A stretch of DNA of 64,000 bases from NCBI RefSeq assembly GCF_019929185.1, contig NZ_JAHZPC010000002.1, positions 1 through 64,000 on the forward strand. Direction: 5' to 3'. The notes under the pieces are model-generated. The model made no database searches, was not told the origin of the DNA, and saw only the letters and a list, made by a program, of their open reading frames with translations. Position numbers and translations under genes: made by a program. Shown one piece after another: positions 19,235 through 28,645 of the stretch (the first letter of the stretch is position 1; each line of letters opens with the position of its first letter). The DNA comes from Streptococcus parasanguinis (GTDB lineage Bacteria; Bacillota; Bacilli; Lactobacillales; Streptococcaceae).

Positions 19235-19305
19235 TGGAATAGCTAGAGGAGAGGTTACAGGTTGGAGTTTTTCAACTCTTCCCGTACTTGCATTAGGAGA
19301 AAGCC
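19235..19305. repeat. 71-bp direct repeat, copy A (duplicated 3' end of the NADAR gene)
   Basis: Matches 23425-23495 at 68 of 71 positions in the same orientation. Read on the minus strand it encodes the last 16 or so codons and stop of the NADAR protein, with no upstream part. It marks the left edge of the gshF segment. Confidence 0.9.
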
Positions 19306-19416
19306 AGAGTTCTATTTATATTTTCAACACATTTTGGGAGAGATTCATCTAGTGCACCTAAAATAAAAAAAGAAACTTGTCCACAACTAACGGTGTCTAA
19401 ACAAGTTCCACGCAGG

Positions 19417-19692
19417 CTATTTCAATGGTGATACATAATTATCAGGATAAAATATGATGTAATTTTTGACAATATCTGTTAGACTATCTTCAGTTATGTT
19501 TCTCCACTTATGGAGATAGAAGGTTTCAGACTTGAGAATAGAGTGAAACCATTCGATACAGGCATTATCTGCTATTTCGCCTCTTTTCTGAGAATTCTTA
19601 CACTCCTGTTTCCAGCGATAAAAAGTTGAGCATTTGACACCGAAACATTCTAAAATAATCGATACAGAGCACATTTTCTTATACTCTTCCAC
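19417..19692 (-). pseudogene. IS3-family transposase OrfB, internally deleted
   Basis: 91 codons joining an OrfB N-terminus (KMCSVSIILECFGVKCSTFYRWK, a helix-turn-helix start typical of IS3 OrfB) directly to the C-terminal catalytic end (ADNACIEWFHSILKSE, containing the glutamate of the DDE triad). About 150 residues with the two aspartates are missing, and the C-terminus is abnormal. It cannot be an active transposase. Confidence 0.85.
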
Positions 19693-19726
19693 TAGCTTGA
19701 TAAGACTTACTTTGTCGATTCTTTTA

Positions 19727-20056
19727 TCAACTCTGATACTTTTTTAGTAATTCTACCTGCAAACGTAACTGTTCCACTTCAGATAACTGTTTCATCCCTT
19801 TACCATAAGTATATTGTTTCCCCACGGGTTGTTGGAAACGGTACAATTCATCATTCTGATACCATCGCAACCAGTTCTTGACCTGACTAGCATTTTTGAT
19901 GCTGAGGGTATCCATGATAACTTTATTTGATTTGCCTGCCTTCTTCATTTCGATACAGGCTAGATTAGTTACTACTGAATATGCTTTTTGACCATAACAA
20001 AACACCCCTGTTTCTAGTTTACCAGAATTCAACAGGAGTGTTTTCTTGTGTCTCAT
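19727..20056 (-). pseudogene. IS3-family transposase OrfA
   Basis: 109 codons with a helix-turn-helix (NKVIMDTLSIKNASQVKNWLRWY) and a coiled leucine-rich C-terminus (LSEVEQLRLQVELLKKYQS) as in IS3-family OrfA. It would normally shift frame into OrfB, which is broken just downstream. OrfA itself looks intact, but the element is dead. Confidence 0.8.
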
Positions 20057-20329
20057 TTTATGAGTGCAGTGCAGACCCTAGGGATTCTTTCGTTCTCATA
20101 TATACGTCATTAGTATAGGCTAATTTGATTTAAATTCCAAGAGAAATAACATTTTACATAAAAATCAGTGGGTATTTTACAATTTTTGCATATAATAGAG
20201 CTAAAAAACAACTGGTTTTAAGAATTCGTATCTGAAACATTTGGAAATTCCCCTTAACCGTAGCGGAAATTTGTTTTCTTCTCCTATTTATAATAGACTA
20301 TCACTAACATTAGATGAAAAGGTGACTCT

Positions 20330-22594
20330 ATGACTATAAATCAACTGCTTCAAAAGCTGGAGCCTACTAGCCCTATCCTTCAAGCTAACTTTGGAATTGA
20401 ACGCGAAAGTCTTCGTGTCGATAGACAGGGAAAATTAGCACATACGCCTCACCCTTCATGGCTAGGAGCTCGAAGTTTCCACCCTTATATTCAAACAGAT
20501 TTTTGTGAGTTTCAGATGGAACTCATCACACCAGTTGCTAAATCTACCACTGAGGCTCTTCGATTTCTTGGAGCCATTACCGATGTAGCTGGACGTTCCA
20601 TCAGTAAAGATGAACTTCTCTGGCCCTTGTCCATGCCTCCTCGTATCAACGCCCAAGAAATCCAAGTTGCCCAACTGGAAAATGAATTTGAACGCTATTA
20701 TCGTAACTACCTGGCCGAAAAATACGGAACTAAACTACAAGCTATCTCAGGTATCCACTATAATATGGAACTAGGGAAAGATTTGGTTGAAGCCCTATTC
20801 CAAGAAAGTGACCAGATTGATATAATTGCTTTCAAAAACGCCCTCTATCTTAAGCTGGCTCAGAACTATTTGCGCTATCGTTGGGTGATTACCTATCTCT
20901 TTGGTGCTGCACCTGTTGCTGAGCAAGGCTTCTTCGACCAAGAAGTGCCAGAACTCGTGCGTTCCTTCCGAAACAGCGACCATGGTTATGTCAATAAGGA
21001 AGAAATACAAGTATCTTTTGCAAGCCTAGAAGACTATGTCTCTGCCATCGAAAACTATATCGAACAAGGTGATTTGATTGCGGAAAAGGAATTTTACTCG
21101 GCTGTTCGTTTCCGTGGACAAAAGGTTAATCGCTCCTTCCTTGACAAGGGAATCACCTACCTAGAATTCCGTAACTTCGACCTCAACCCCTTTGAGCGTA
21201 TCGGTATTAGCCAAACTACCATGGATACCGTACACCTACTCCTTCTAGCCTTCCTCTGGCTGGATGCCCCTGAAAATGTTGATCAGGCTCTGGCTCAAGG
21301 TCACGCGCTGAATGAAAAAATTGCCCTCTCTCATCCTTTAGAACCTCTACCTTCTGAAGCTGAAACTCAGAACATTACGACAGCTCTAGACCAACTGGTG
21401 CAACATTTTGGGCTTGGTGACTATCATCAAGGGCTGGTCAAACAAGTTAAAGATGCCTTTGCAGATTCCAGTCAGACACTAGCTGCTCAACTTCTTCCTC
21501 ATATCAAAGACAAGTCCCTTTCTGACTTTGCCCTTGACAAGGCGCTTGCCTATCATGATTACGACTGGACTGCCCACTATGCCCTTAAGGGTTATGAGGA
21601 GATGGAACTTTCTACCCAGATGCTGCTCTTTGATGCCATTCAAAAAGGGCTTCATTTTGAAATCCTAGATGAGCAGGATCAATTCCTTAAACTCTGGCAT
21701 AAAGATCATGTCGAGTACGTCAAAAATGGTAACATGACCTCAAAAGACAACTATGTAGTTCCTCTTGCCATGGCTAATAAAACCGTGACCAAAAAAATCC
21801 TGGCTGATGCTGGCTTCCCTGTCCCTGCCGGCGACGAATTTACCAGTCTAGAACAAGGTCTAGCCTACTATCCTCTTATCAAGGGCAAGCAAATTGTGGT
21901 TAAACCAAAATCAACCAACTTCGGTCTGGGCATTTCCATTTTCCAAGAGCCTGCCAGCCTTGATAACTATAAGAAAGCTCTCGAGATTGCCTTTGCAGAA
22001 GATACAGCTGTTCTTGTTGAAGAATTTATCCCAGGAACCGAATACCGTTTCTTCATTCTGGACGGGCGTTGTGAGTCTGTCCTCCTTCGTGTCGCTGCTA
22101 ATGTTGTCGGTGATGGCAAACACACCATTCGCGAATTAGTCGCTCAGAAAAATGCCAATCCATTGCGAGGCCGTGACCACCGCTCACCTCTGGAAATCAT
22201 TAAGCTAGGAGACATCGAACAATTGATGTTGACTCAGCAAGGTTATGCACCTGATGATATTCTCCCAGAAGGGAAAAAGGTCAATCTCCGCCGTAACTCC
22301 AACATTTCTACGGGTGGTGACTCTATTGATGTCACTGAGACAATAGATTCCTCTTACCAAGAATTGGCAGCAGCTATGGCAACTAGCATGGGGGCCTGGG
22401 CTTGCGGGGTTGACCTCATCATTCCAGATAAAACTCAGCCTGCTAGCAAGGAAAAACCTCATTTCACTTGTATCGAGCTCAACTTCAATCCCGCTATGTA
22501 TATTCACACCTATTGTGCTGAAGGTCCTGGACAAGCTATCACTCCAAAAATTCTAGACAAGCTTTTTCCAGAAGTTGCCACAAGTCAAACCTAA
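20330..22594 (+). CDS. gshF: Bifunctional glutamate-cysteine ligase/glutathione synthetase
   Basis: 754 residues, the usual GshF length. The N-terminal half is a GshA-type ligase (FGIERESLRV near residue 22, YNMELGKDL). The C-terminal half is an ATP-grasp domain (VVKPKSTNFGLGIS, VEEFIPGTEYRFF, and the metal-binding ELNFNPAMYIH). Together they make gamma-glutamylcysteine and then glutathione from Glu, Cys and Gly in the cytoplasm, giving oxidative-stress protection. AAGGTG precedes the ATG. The gene stands alone on the plus strand between an IS3 remnant and an ISL3 remnant, inside a direct-repeat pair, which fits acquisition by transfer. Confidence 0.93.
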   Translation: MTINQLLQKLEPTSPILQANFGIERESLRVDRQGKLAHTPHPSWLGARSFHPYIQTDFCEFQMELITPVAKSTTEALRFLGAITDVAGRSISKDELLWPLSMPPRINAQEIQVAQLENEFERYYRNYLAEKYGTKLQAISGIHYNMELGKDLVEALFQESDQIDIIAFKNALYLKLAQNYLRYRWVITYLFGAAPVAEQGFFDQEVPELVRSFRNSDHGYVNKEEIQVSFASLEDYVSAIENYIEQGDLIAEKEFYSAVRFRGQKVNRSFLDKGITYLEFRNFDLNPFERIGISQTTMDTVHLLLLAFLWLDAPENVDQALAQGHALNEKIALSHPLEPLPSEAETQNITTALDQLVQHFGLGDYHQGLVKQVKDAFADSSQTLAAQLLPHIKDKSLSDFALDKALAYHDYDWTAHYALKGYEEMELSTQMLLFDAIQKGLHFEILDEQDQFLKLWHKDHVEYVKNGNMTSKDNYVVPLAMANKTVTKKILADAGFPVPAGDEFTSLEQGLAYYPLIKGKQIVVKPKSTNFGLGISIFQEPASLDNYKKALEIAFAEDTAVLVEEFIPGTEYRFFILDGRCESVLLRVAANVVGDGKHTIRELVAQKNANPLRGRDHRSPLEIIKLGDIEQLMLTQQGYAPDDILPEGKKVNLRRNSNISTGGDSIDVTETIDSSYQELAAAMATSMGAWACGVDLIIPDKTQPASKEKPHFTCIELNFNPAMYIHTYCAEGPGQAITPKILDKLFPEVATSQT

Positions 22595-22680
22595 AACCTG
22601 ATTCTTAGGAACAAACAAATCACCTTTATCTCGATGATATGATACCTCTTAAGTAGACAAGGTAAATACCTAAAATCTAC

Positions 22681-23104
22681 GGCTCTTTGTCAACTTTAGT
22701 GGGTTGAAGAAAAGCTAAGCTCGAGAAAGGACAAATTTCGTCCTTTCTTTTTTGATATTCAGAGCGATGAAAATTCGCTTCTTGAAGTTTTCAAAGTTCC
22801 GAAAACCAAAGGCATTGCGTTTGATAAGTTTGATGAGATTATTAGTCGCTTCCAATTTAGCGTTGGAATAGGATAACTGAAGGGCATTGATGATTTTCCC
22901 TTTGTCCTTTAGAAATGTTTTAAAGACAGTCTGAAAAAGAGAATGAACCTTCTTTATATTGTCTTCAATGAGTCCAAAAAATTTCTCTGGTTCCTTATTC
23001 TGAAGGTGAAAAAGCAAGAGCTGATAGAGATTATAGTGGTATTTCAAGTCTTCTGAATAGCTCAAAAGCTTGTCTAGGATTTCTTTATTGCCTAAATTGT
23101 CAAA
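22681..23104 (-). pseudogene. ISL3-family transposase, C-terminal fragment with terminal repeat
   Basis: The frame at 22715-23065 (open back to about 23103) reads as the C-terminus of an ISL3 (IS1167-like) transposase: a helical region followed by NAKLEATNNLIKLIKRNAFGFRNF, which carries the final catalytic glutamate. GGCTCTTTGTCAACTTTAG at 22681 is an ISL3-type terminal end. The N-terminal two-thirds are absent; the fragment begins immediately after the stop of the small gene at 23105-23314. Confidence 0.85.
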
Positions 23105-23314
23105 TTAAGTTAGACTTTTCAAGTAACTCAGAAAAACTTGGTAGGGTGATTGAAATAGTTCTAATGGTAATTCATAGACTACCCTCTGTTCAGCTATTCC
23201 TCCTTCATCTGTAACAAAAAAATATTTCTCATGATGTCGCCAAATATGTTGTCCATAACCTTTTATTTCCTCAAACTTACTAACTTCTTCCCAGCCTAGT
23301 TTACTATATTTCAT
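23105..23314 (-). CDS. Small hypothetical protein
   Basis: 69 residues, no recognised domain. It contains many aromatic and charged residues (YGQHIWRHHEKYFFV) and no membrane segment. GGAG lies eight bases before the ATG, which supports translation. The stop codon directly abuts the ISL3 fragment, in the same reading frame, so the C-terminus may have been shortened by that event. Possibly a small accessory or immunity-type protein; function not recognised. Confidence 0.5.
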   Translation of the reverse strand: MKYSKLGWEEVSKFEEIKGYGQHIWRHHEKYFFVTDEGGIAEQRVVYELPLELFQSPYQVFLSYLKSLT

Positions 23315-23424
23315 GTATGTTCTCCGATCTTTTCACTAATATCTTACATTACACCTTCAGGAATATCTCCTGTTGATCATTGTAACTATCTAGTTGACTG
23401 TTATACCAAACCCAGACTGTTAAA

Positions 23425-23495
23425 TGGAATAGCTAGAGGAGAGATTACAGGTTGGAGTTTTTCAACTCTTCCCGTACTTGCATTAAGAGAAGGCC
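23425..23495. repeat. 71-bp direct repeat, copy B (native NADAR 3' end)
   Basis: Pairs with 19235-19305. It covers the last codons and stop of the NADAR gene and marks the right edge of the gshF segment. Confidence 0.9.
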
Positions 23496-23897
23496 TAGCT
23501 TGTTCTTCCCAGAGCCATCTCCCCCATCAGCCCAGTAGTCGTCATTTCGTGTATGTTCGATGAGGATGGCATCTCCTGTTGCGACCAATCCCTTTGCAAT
23601 TTCTGGATTTTGGCTAAATTTCATTCGAAGGGCCTGGAGCATCACCTCATCTTTGACCTCCTCCCAATCTGGTCTCAAGGGATTTTGACGATTGCGTCCC
23701 TCTAAGGCAGCATCCATTGGAGATGCTATCTGACGAATTTTTTCTTGAATTTGGGGCACTAAAAACTTTTGCGCTTGAAAATAATGCTCTGATGTTGGCC
23801 AGATTTTGCTTCCATCTGAAAAAGGGTAGGGAGCAAAATTGGACATAAAACCACAATCATCATTTACTTTATAAAATTTAATTTCTTTCACCTTCAT
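23445..23897 (-). CDS. NADAR family protein (YbiA/DUF1768)
   Basis: About 150 residues. The family core is visible: FMSNFAPYPF, WPTSEHYFQAQKF, and the C-terminal DYWADGGDGSGKNKLGLLLMQVRE. NADAR domains act on ADP-ribose-like N-glycosidic bonds: YbiA clears riboflavin intermediates, and others reverse guanine ADP-ribosylation or sit in NAD-linked phage defence. The start is uncertain: ATG 23897 lies directly behind GAGG, whereas GTG 23891 has better spacing. It overlaps the HEAT-like gene upstream, so the two are probably co-translated. Confidence 0.8.
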   Translation of the reverse strand: MKVKEIKFYKVNDDCGFMSNFAPYPFSDGSKIWPTSEHYFQAQKFLVPQIQEKIRQIASPMDAALEGRNRQNPLRPDWEEVKDEVMLQALRMKFSQNPEIAKGLVATGDAILIEHTRNDDYWADGGDGSGKNKLGLLLMQVREELKNSNL

Positions 23898-24522
23898 CCT
23901 CGATTCCAAAATCTCTTAGTGATTTTTGCTTGTCTTTTAATAATTGTGTCACATAATCAGGCTCTACCTTTAAGAATAGCTTCAAGGTATCATGAATTCG
24001 CCAATAATTATCCTCAGGTTTGTCCATAATGGTTGAAAGGAAGTGTTTTAAGTAGGGGATGTATTCCGTATAATGTTCCTCACTAACCAAGCGATATATT
24101 TTTGAAATATCATAATATCCAGTCTCAGCCTGTTCGATGATTTTACAAACATAAGGACAAATTTCTCCTCTAGCCATCTTCTCTTCGCCCAAATCATACC
24201 GGCTCGCCCAATAATTTACGATATCATATAGAAAAATCCGATTCGTATCATCATAGCCATACAGACGATGCGAAATCATCCCTTCTAATTGCCCTTGACT
24301 GAACATCTGTGTCAAGACAGCAAAGCCTTCTCTAATTCCCCAAATGGTCAACAATCGAGAGGCTTGATAACGTAAATAGTCATCATCAATGTCCAATAAT
24401 GAAGTCAACTTTTGAATGGTTTCCTCAGGAACATCCTCTAGATCAACATCTTCCAATATATCTGCATAATCAACCCCTTCAGGGACTTTATAAAATAAAT
24501 CTTCAAATTCTTTATTGTTCAT
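23878..24522 (-). CDS. HEAT-like acidic protein, function unknown
   Basis: 214 residues, strongly acidic (clusters such as DILEDVDLEDVPEE and DIDDDY). Helical pairs such as DDYLRYQASRLLTIWGIREGF resemble HEAT-type repeats. The start is the ATG at 24522 with GGAG five bases away. It overlaps the NADAR gene by about 20 bases. Size, acidity and location in a gene-poor variable region resemble polymorphic-toxin immunity proteins, but no toxin is present, so this is only a possibility. Confidence 0.6.
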   Translation of the reverse strand: MNNKEFEDLFYKVPEGVDYADILEDVDLEDVPEETIQKLTSLLDIDDDYLRYQASRLLTIWGIREGFAVLTQMFSQGQLEGMISHRLYGYDDTNRIFLYDIVNYWASRYDLGEEKMARGEICPYVCKIIEQAETGYYDISKIYRLVSEEHYTEYIPYLKHFLSTIMDKPEDNYWRIHDTLKLFLKVEPDYVTQLLKDKQKSLRDFGIEDEGERN

Positions 24523-24556
24523 CACTTCTCCATTATTTGGGAAATTATTTTCAACG

Positions 24557-24714
24557 TCAATCCACTAAAGTCACTGGAAAACTATCTTCCCCTCTTTTCA
24601 TTCTTTCTTCCATTTCTTTCCACTCAATCACTAATTTATACGGTTCTTCAGTTGGAATAAAGCAAGGGCTCCTAATATTTCTTCCTCAAATTGGAAGTAA
24701 ACTGCATTCTCTTA
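24557..24714 (-). pseudogene. Decayed C-terminal remnant of a small protein
   Basis: Joining three frames on the minus strand gives AVYFQFEEEILG, then CFIPTEEPYKLVIEWKEME, then GEDSFPVTLVD and a stop. Each piece looks like real protein, with a conserved-looking ending, but two frameshifts interrupt it and a stop codon lies just upstream. It fills the gap between the HEAT-like and DUF3592-like genes. Confidence 0.5.
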
Positions 24715-24719
24715 TTCCG

Positions 24720-25220
24720 TTACATGACATAGAAAAAAGTAACTATCACAATCAATAATATATAGAGAGTACCAAAAATAATGATATGTAATCGTAAGAT
24801 TCTGTCATGACCTGGATACCTTTCAACGTAGCCTTGTTTAGGTTTTTGGGGATTACACCATACCGTCATTTTAGAACCAATTGGGAATATTTTTCTTAAA
24901 TCTAATACATGATAAGGACTTCTGATAAATTTTGTATCAAATACGTCAGCTTTCGCTTTTTTCGAAGTTGTTGTTTCAAAAGTTGAATAAGAGAAACGTT
25001 TTTGATATATTTTTCCTTCTACCACATATTCAACAACTGGTAAGGCAGCTAAATCCGAACCATTTAAATAACTATGTTTAACCACTTCTCCAATAACTTG
25101 CATAGTTGAATATTTCTGGATATTCTTCTCCCTTTTATAGAATAAAAAATATATTAAAAGGAGGAAGCCAAAAAAAGCTGTGAAGGTGAATATTATTTGA
25201 ATATATAGGGCTTTCGTCAT
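24720..25220 (-). CDS. DUF3592-like membrane protein
   Basis: 166 residues with one transmembrane helix at each end (about 8-28 and 144-164) and a beta-rich central part. The central features (VVEYVVEGKIYQKRF, then a G-x-x-V-x-CNPQKPKQGYVE segment) match the DUF3592 pattern of two-span proteins with an extracytoplasmic beta domain. The ribosome site is weak (AAGGCGG). It lies in the variable region after the decayed gene remnant. Function unknown. Confidence 0.65.
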   Translation of the reverse strand: MTKALYIQIIFTFTAFFGFLLLIYFLFYKREKNIQKYSTMQVIGEVVKHSYLNGSDLAALPVVEYVVEGKIYQKRFSYSTFETTTSKKAKADVFDTKFIRSPYHVLDLRKIFPIGSKMTVWCNPQKPKQGYVERYPGHDRILRLHIIIFGTLYILLIVIVTFFYVM

Positions 25221-25365
25221 TTTACAACCGCCTTACTATTTAAAATATATGAATAGAATTTAGTTTAAGGATTTTCTTTATTCCTTTGCCAATCATTCTT
25301 TAAACTCACTTTTATTTAAATCCTATTCTACCAAAATATGCCCATGAATTCATACCAAAAAAAAG

Positions 25366-25388
25366 AGAGCAGAAAACTGAGCTGCTCT
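25366..25388 (-). terminator. Terminator of the lipoprotein gene
   Basis: AGAGCAG/CTGCTCT stem with a long T run on the minus strand. Confidence 0.8.
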
Positions 25389-25397
25389 TCATTTTGT

Positions 25398-25982
25398 TTA
25401 TTTTTCTACCATTCCGCCCTTGATAAGACTGTCTTTCGTTACTGAATAACTAACTGTTTTGTCATCTAGGGGATTAAAGCCTGGGACGATTTCTTTTAAT
25501 TTATTAAAATCGATTTTTGTGTAATCAATGGTATTGCGGATATAAAAGATTCCGTCTTTGTATTCTGATGTCAGTTCAAATCCATGGCCCATCAGATCTT
25601 TAAATTTTTCTTGACTCTTAGCAACGGCTTCTTTCATGGTTTCAAGAGGGTGCTCACCAGGCACTTTTGAGACGTCGTAATCATCAACTTTTTCTTGTAA
25701 TAACAAGGTATCTCCCTTGTAGTACAAGGTGATGGTTGACTTACCTGCTTCATCACTCGTTTCGAGAACGGTTTTTTGTGCACCTGCTAGTGCATCCTCT
25801 TTTTTGCTTTCATCAGTTGATGACTCTTTTTTCTTTTCTTTAGCAGATGATTTGCTTGTTGCTTTACTGGTCGCTTTAGTGGACGATGGACTAGTAGATT
25901 TCGTACTCTCTTTTTGTCCGCAACCAGCTAAAAGAAGACCCGCTGTCAAGAAGACGGCTAACATTTTTGTGGTTTTATTCAT
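25398..25982 (-). CDS. YehR-like (DUF1307) lipoprotein
   Basis: 194 residues from the ATG at 25982; 24 codons of upstream open frame lie in the leader. A lipoprotein signal ends in LLLAGCGQ, and a Ser/Thr/Lys linker follows (about 22-60). The C-terminal domain (TLYYKGDTLLLQEKVDDYDV, then FNPLDDKTVSYSVTKDSL) resembles DUF1307/YehR surface lipoproteins, whose role is not established. It is monocistronic with its own terminator, downstream of the gal genes. Confidence 0.7.
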   Translation of the reverse strand: MNKTTKMLAVFLTAGLLLAGCGQKESTKSTSPSSTKATSKATSKSSAKEKKKESSTDESKKEDALAGAQKTVLETSDEAGKSTITLYYKGDTLLLQEKVDDYDVSKVPGEHPLETMKEAVAKSQEKFKDLMGHGFELTSEYKDGIFYIRNTIDYTKIDFNKLKEIVPGFNPLDDKTVSYSVTKDSLIKGGMVEK

Positions 25983-26014
25983 TTTGAATACCTCACTTTT
26001 TATGATGGTTAAGG

Positions 26015-26043
26015 AAATGACTGACGTCTGAAACGAGTCATTT
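26015..26043. other. Inverted repeat between galE and the lipoprotein gene
   Basis: Perfect 8-bp arms AAATGACT/AGTCATTT around a 13-base loop. There is no clear T run, so it may be a 3' end of the gal transcript, a leader structure or an operator. Confidence 0.35.
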
Positions 26044-26109
26044 AGCAAGATCAACTGTCGTTTTAAATGTTATTAGAAAAGCCTCAAAAATGATGTTCGC
26101 AGTCCCTCC

Positions 26110-27108
26110 TTATCGATCATTGTAGCCATTTGGATGGCTAGAATGCCAAGCCCAGGCCGTTTGGATAATGGTTTCGATATTGTCAAATTTTGGTTGCCAA
26201 CCAAGGATATCACGCGCCTTCTCAGAGGATGCGATCAAGGTATCTGGATCTCCTGGTCTACGATCAGCAATCTCAAGTGGGATCGGATGCCCCGTCACCT
26301 TGCGAGCCGCTTCAACGATTTGAAGATTGGAGAATCCAGTCGATGATCCTAGGTTAAAGGCAGTCGATTCATTCCCTTTTCTGAGATATTCAACCGCTAA
26401 AAGATGGGCGTCTGCCAAGTCAAATGGATGGACATAGTCCCGAACATTGGTCCCATCTGGTGTCTTGTAGTCATCTCCAAAAATAGCGATCTTCTCGCGT
26501 TTGCCTTGGGCCACTTGTAAGACGATTGGCAAGAGGTGGGTCTCTGGTCCATGGTCTTCGCCAATAGAGCCGTCAGGTTTAGCACCCGCTACATTAAAGT
26601 AACGAAGGGGCACATACTTGATGCCATAGGCTTGATCGGCCCAGCGCATGATGGTTTCCATCATGAGCTTGCTTTCGCCATAAGGATTAATCGGTTTTTG
26701 TGGAGTGGTTTCAAGAATCGGAATCTCTTCTGGAATACCGTAAGTGGCAGCAGTTGAAGAAAAGACGATGTAGTGCACCCCACATTCATGCATGACTTCC
26801 AAGAGTTTGACCATGCCAGCTGTATTGTTATCAAAATACTTCAATGGATCTGCCATAGATTCCGCGACTAGTGAGTATGCCGCAAAGTGGATGACCGCAT
26901 CAATATCTGCATGTTCCTTAAAAACCCTGCGCATAAAGTCTTGATCCGCTAGGTCTCCTTGGTAAAAGACGGCATCTGGATGCACCGCTGCACGGTGGCC
27001 TGTGACCAGGCTATCGACCACGACGACTTTTTCCTGTCCTTCATTGACCAAGCGATCCACCATGTGGGAACCGATATAGCCAGCTCCTCCGAGTACGAGT
27101 ATTGCCAT
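26110..27108 (-). CDS. galE: UDP-glucose 4-epimerase
   Basis: 332 residues from the ATG at 27108 with AAAGGA; an open frame extends 59 codons further upstream, but only because it overlaps the galT end. NAD-binding GGAGYIGSH (7-15), serine in SSTAATYG, and the YxxxK pair Y143/K147 mark a short-chain epimerase. It interconverts UDP-galactose and UDP-glucose, the last Leloir step. It starts 64 bases after galT on the same strand and is the end of galK-HAD-galT-galE. Confidence 0.95.
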   Translation of the reverse strand: MAILVLGGAGYIGSHMVDRLVNEGQEKVVVVDSLVTGHRAAVHPDAVFYQGDLADQDFMRRVFKEHADIDAVIHFAAYSLVAESMADPLKYFDNNTAGMVKLLEVMHECGVHYIVFSSTAATYGIPEEIPILETTPQKPINPYGESKLMMETIMRWADQAYGIKYVPLRYFNVAGAKPDGSIGEDHGPETHLLPIVLQVAQGKREKIAIFGDDYKTPDGTNVRDYVHPFDLADAHLLAVEYLRKGNESTAFNLGSSTGFSNLQIVEAARKVTGHPIPLEIADRRPGDPDTLIASSEKARDILGWQPKFDNIETIIQTAWAWHSSHPNGYNDR

Positions 27109-27172
27109 TTGTTTTCCTTTCGCTTCTTTGTCTTCTCTCTTATTGTACCAAATTTCTGCCTCTTCTCCACAC

Positions 27173-28645
27173 TTAAAGTGTCGCGACAAAGCGTCTAAAG
27201 GCTGCTTGGCCTTCTGCTGTTCGCTTGTAGACACCGGCATCTTCGAGCACGCGCGCAAAGATCTGACCGACCGATTCACGAACAATAGCTTCTGCTTCTG
27301 CTTCGTCTGTGACGGATGGGTGAGTGGCTTTCAAGTCAGTAGCCCAGTCCTGGTGGTAACTAGCCACACTGCTTTCACGTCCAAGTAGATAGTCTTGAAC
27401 CTGCTTGAGCTCTTCCTTGAGTCGAGGTGGCAATATCGCCAAGCCCATGACTTCGATTAGGCCGATGTTTTCTTTTTTGATGTGTTGCACATCCGCATGC
27501 GGGTGATAAATACCATCGGGATGCTCTGGTGAGGTTTGGTTGTCACGGAGCACCAAGTCCAGTTCATAATGCCCATCACGAATCCGTGCAATGGGGGTAA
27601 TGGTATGGTGGGGCTGACCGTCGGATGTGGCTAAGACTTGAACAGCTGGATCCGAGTAGCCTCGCCAGGCTGTGAGGATATGGTCTGCCAGGTCAATCAA
27701 TTGCGCCTTGTTGTCCGATTGCAACCGGAGAACCGACATGGGCCAATTGACAATTCCTACCGATACAGCCTCAAATCCCTCAACGCTAAAGCTTTCCTCA
27801 ACAGGAGCTAGCTCCATAGGGAAGGTATGGTGTCCGCCTTGGTAATGGTCATGAGTCAGGATGGATCCCCCTACAATGGGCAGGTCTGCATTGGACCCTG
27901 CAAAATAGCCTGGGAAAGTCTCGACAATGGTCAAGAGTCGCTCAAAGGTCTTGCGGCTAATGGCCATGGGAACATGCTGGCTATCGAGGAAAATGCAGTG
28001 TTCATTGAAGTAGGCATAAGGGGAATACTGAAAGCCCCAATCATGACCGTCCATATCAAAGCGAATAATCCTGTGATTAGCCCGAGCTGGATGGTCTAGG
28101 CGACCTTGATAGCCTTCATTTTCAAAGCACAATTGGCAGGCTGGATAATGACTGGCTTTGGCAAGTTTGGCCGCTGCAATGTCTTTAGGATCTTTTTCAG
28201 GTTTTGACAGATTGATGGTGATTTCAAGAGAACCGTAGGGAGTTTCAGCCTCAAAGGCAATGTTTTGCGCAATGGCTTTGACCTTGATGTAATCATTGCG
28301 CTTAGAGAGGTCATAGAAATCAGCAATCGCGTCTTCCTTGGACTGACGGTAGGTCTCCCAAAAGCGATGGTTGACCTGACTAGGGCTAGGGGTAATCCAA
28401 TCCATCAACTCCGCACCCAAGCTGTCCTTGGCGGCCATACTGTCCTGGATCTTGCTATTTGCAACAGCGATCTCTACCAGCTGATCTTTGAGTGCGATCA
28501 ACTCTTCTTTTTGAGCTGGGGCGTCTAGCCCTTCTTCTCCAATACGACTCATGATGCGATTTTTTAGATAAATCCGATCCATCTCTTCGTAGTCACTCGC
28601 CGCAATGACGGCTGTAACAAATGCATCTAAAATTCCCTGATTCAT
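27173..28645 (-). CDS. galT: UDP-glucose-hexose-1-phosphate uridylyltransferase (type II)
   Basis: 490 residues, the Gram-positive type II GalT length, starting [31 protein letters not shown]. It contains a [13 protein letters not shown] histidine motif and an HHTITPIAR segment. It transfers UMP from UDP-glucose to galactose-1-phosphate. Strong AGGAG. The ATG overlaps the stop of the HAD gene by four bases (translational coupling). Confidence 0.95.
   Translation of the reverse strand: MNQGILDAFVTAVIAASDYEEMDRIYLKNRIMSRIGEEGLDAPAQKEELIALKDQLVEIAVANSKIQDSMAAKDSLGAELMDWITPSPSQVNHRFWETYRQSKEDAIADFYDLSKRNDYIKVKAIAQNIAFEAETPYGSLEITINLSKPEKDPKDIAAAKLAKASHYPACQLCFENEGYQGRLDHPARANHRIIRFDMDGHDWGFQYSPYAYFNEHCIFLDSQHVPMAISRKTFERLLTIVETFPGYFAGSNADLPIVGGSILTHDHYQGGHHTFPMELAPVEESFSVEGFEAVSVGIVNWPMSVLRLQSDNKAQLIDLADHILTAWRGYSDPAVQVLATSDGQPHHTITPIARIRDGHYELDLVLRDNQTSPEHPDGIYHPHADVQHIKKENIGLIEVMGLAILPPRLKEELKQVQDYLLGRESSVASYHQDWATDLKATHPSVTDEAEAEAIVRESVGQIFARVLEDAGVYKRTAEGQAAFRRFVATL

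Noticed and set aside
27109..27285. 59-codon N-terminal extension of galE
   Set aside because: It overlaps the end of galT; the epimerase fold begins at [13 protein letters not shown].
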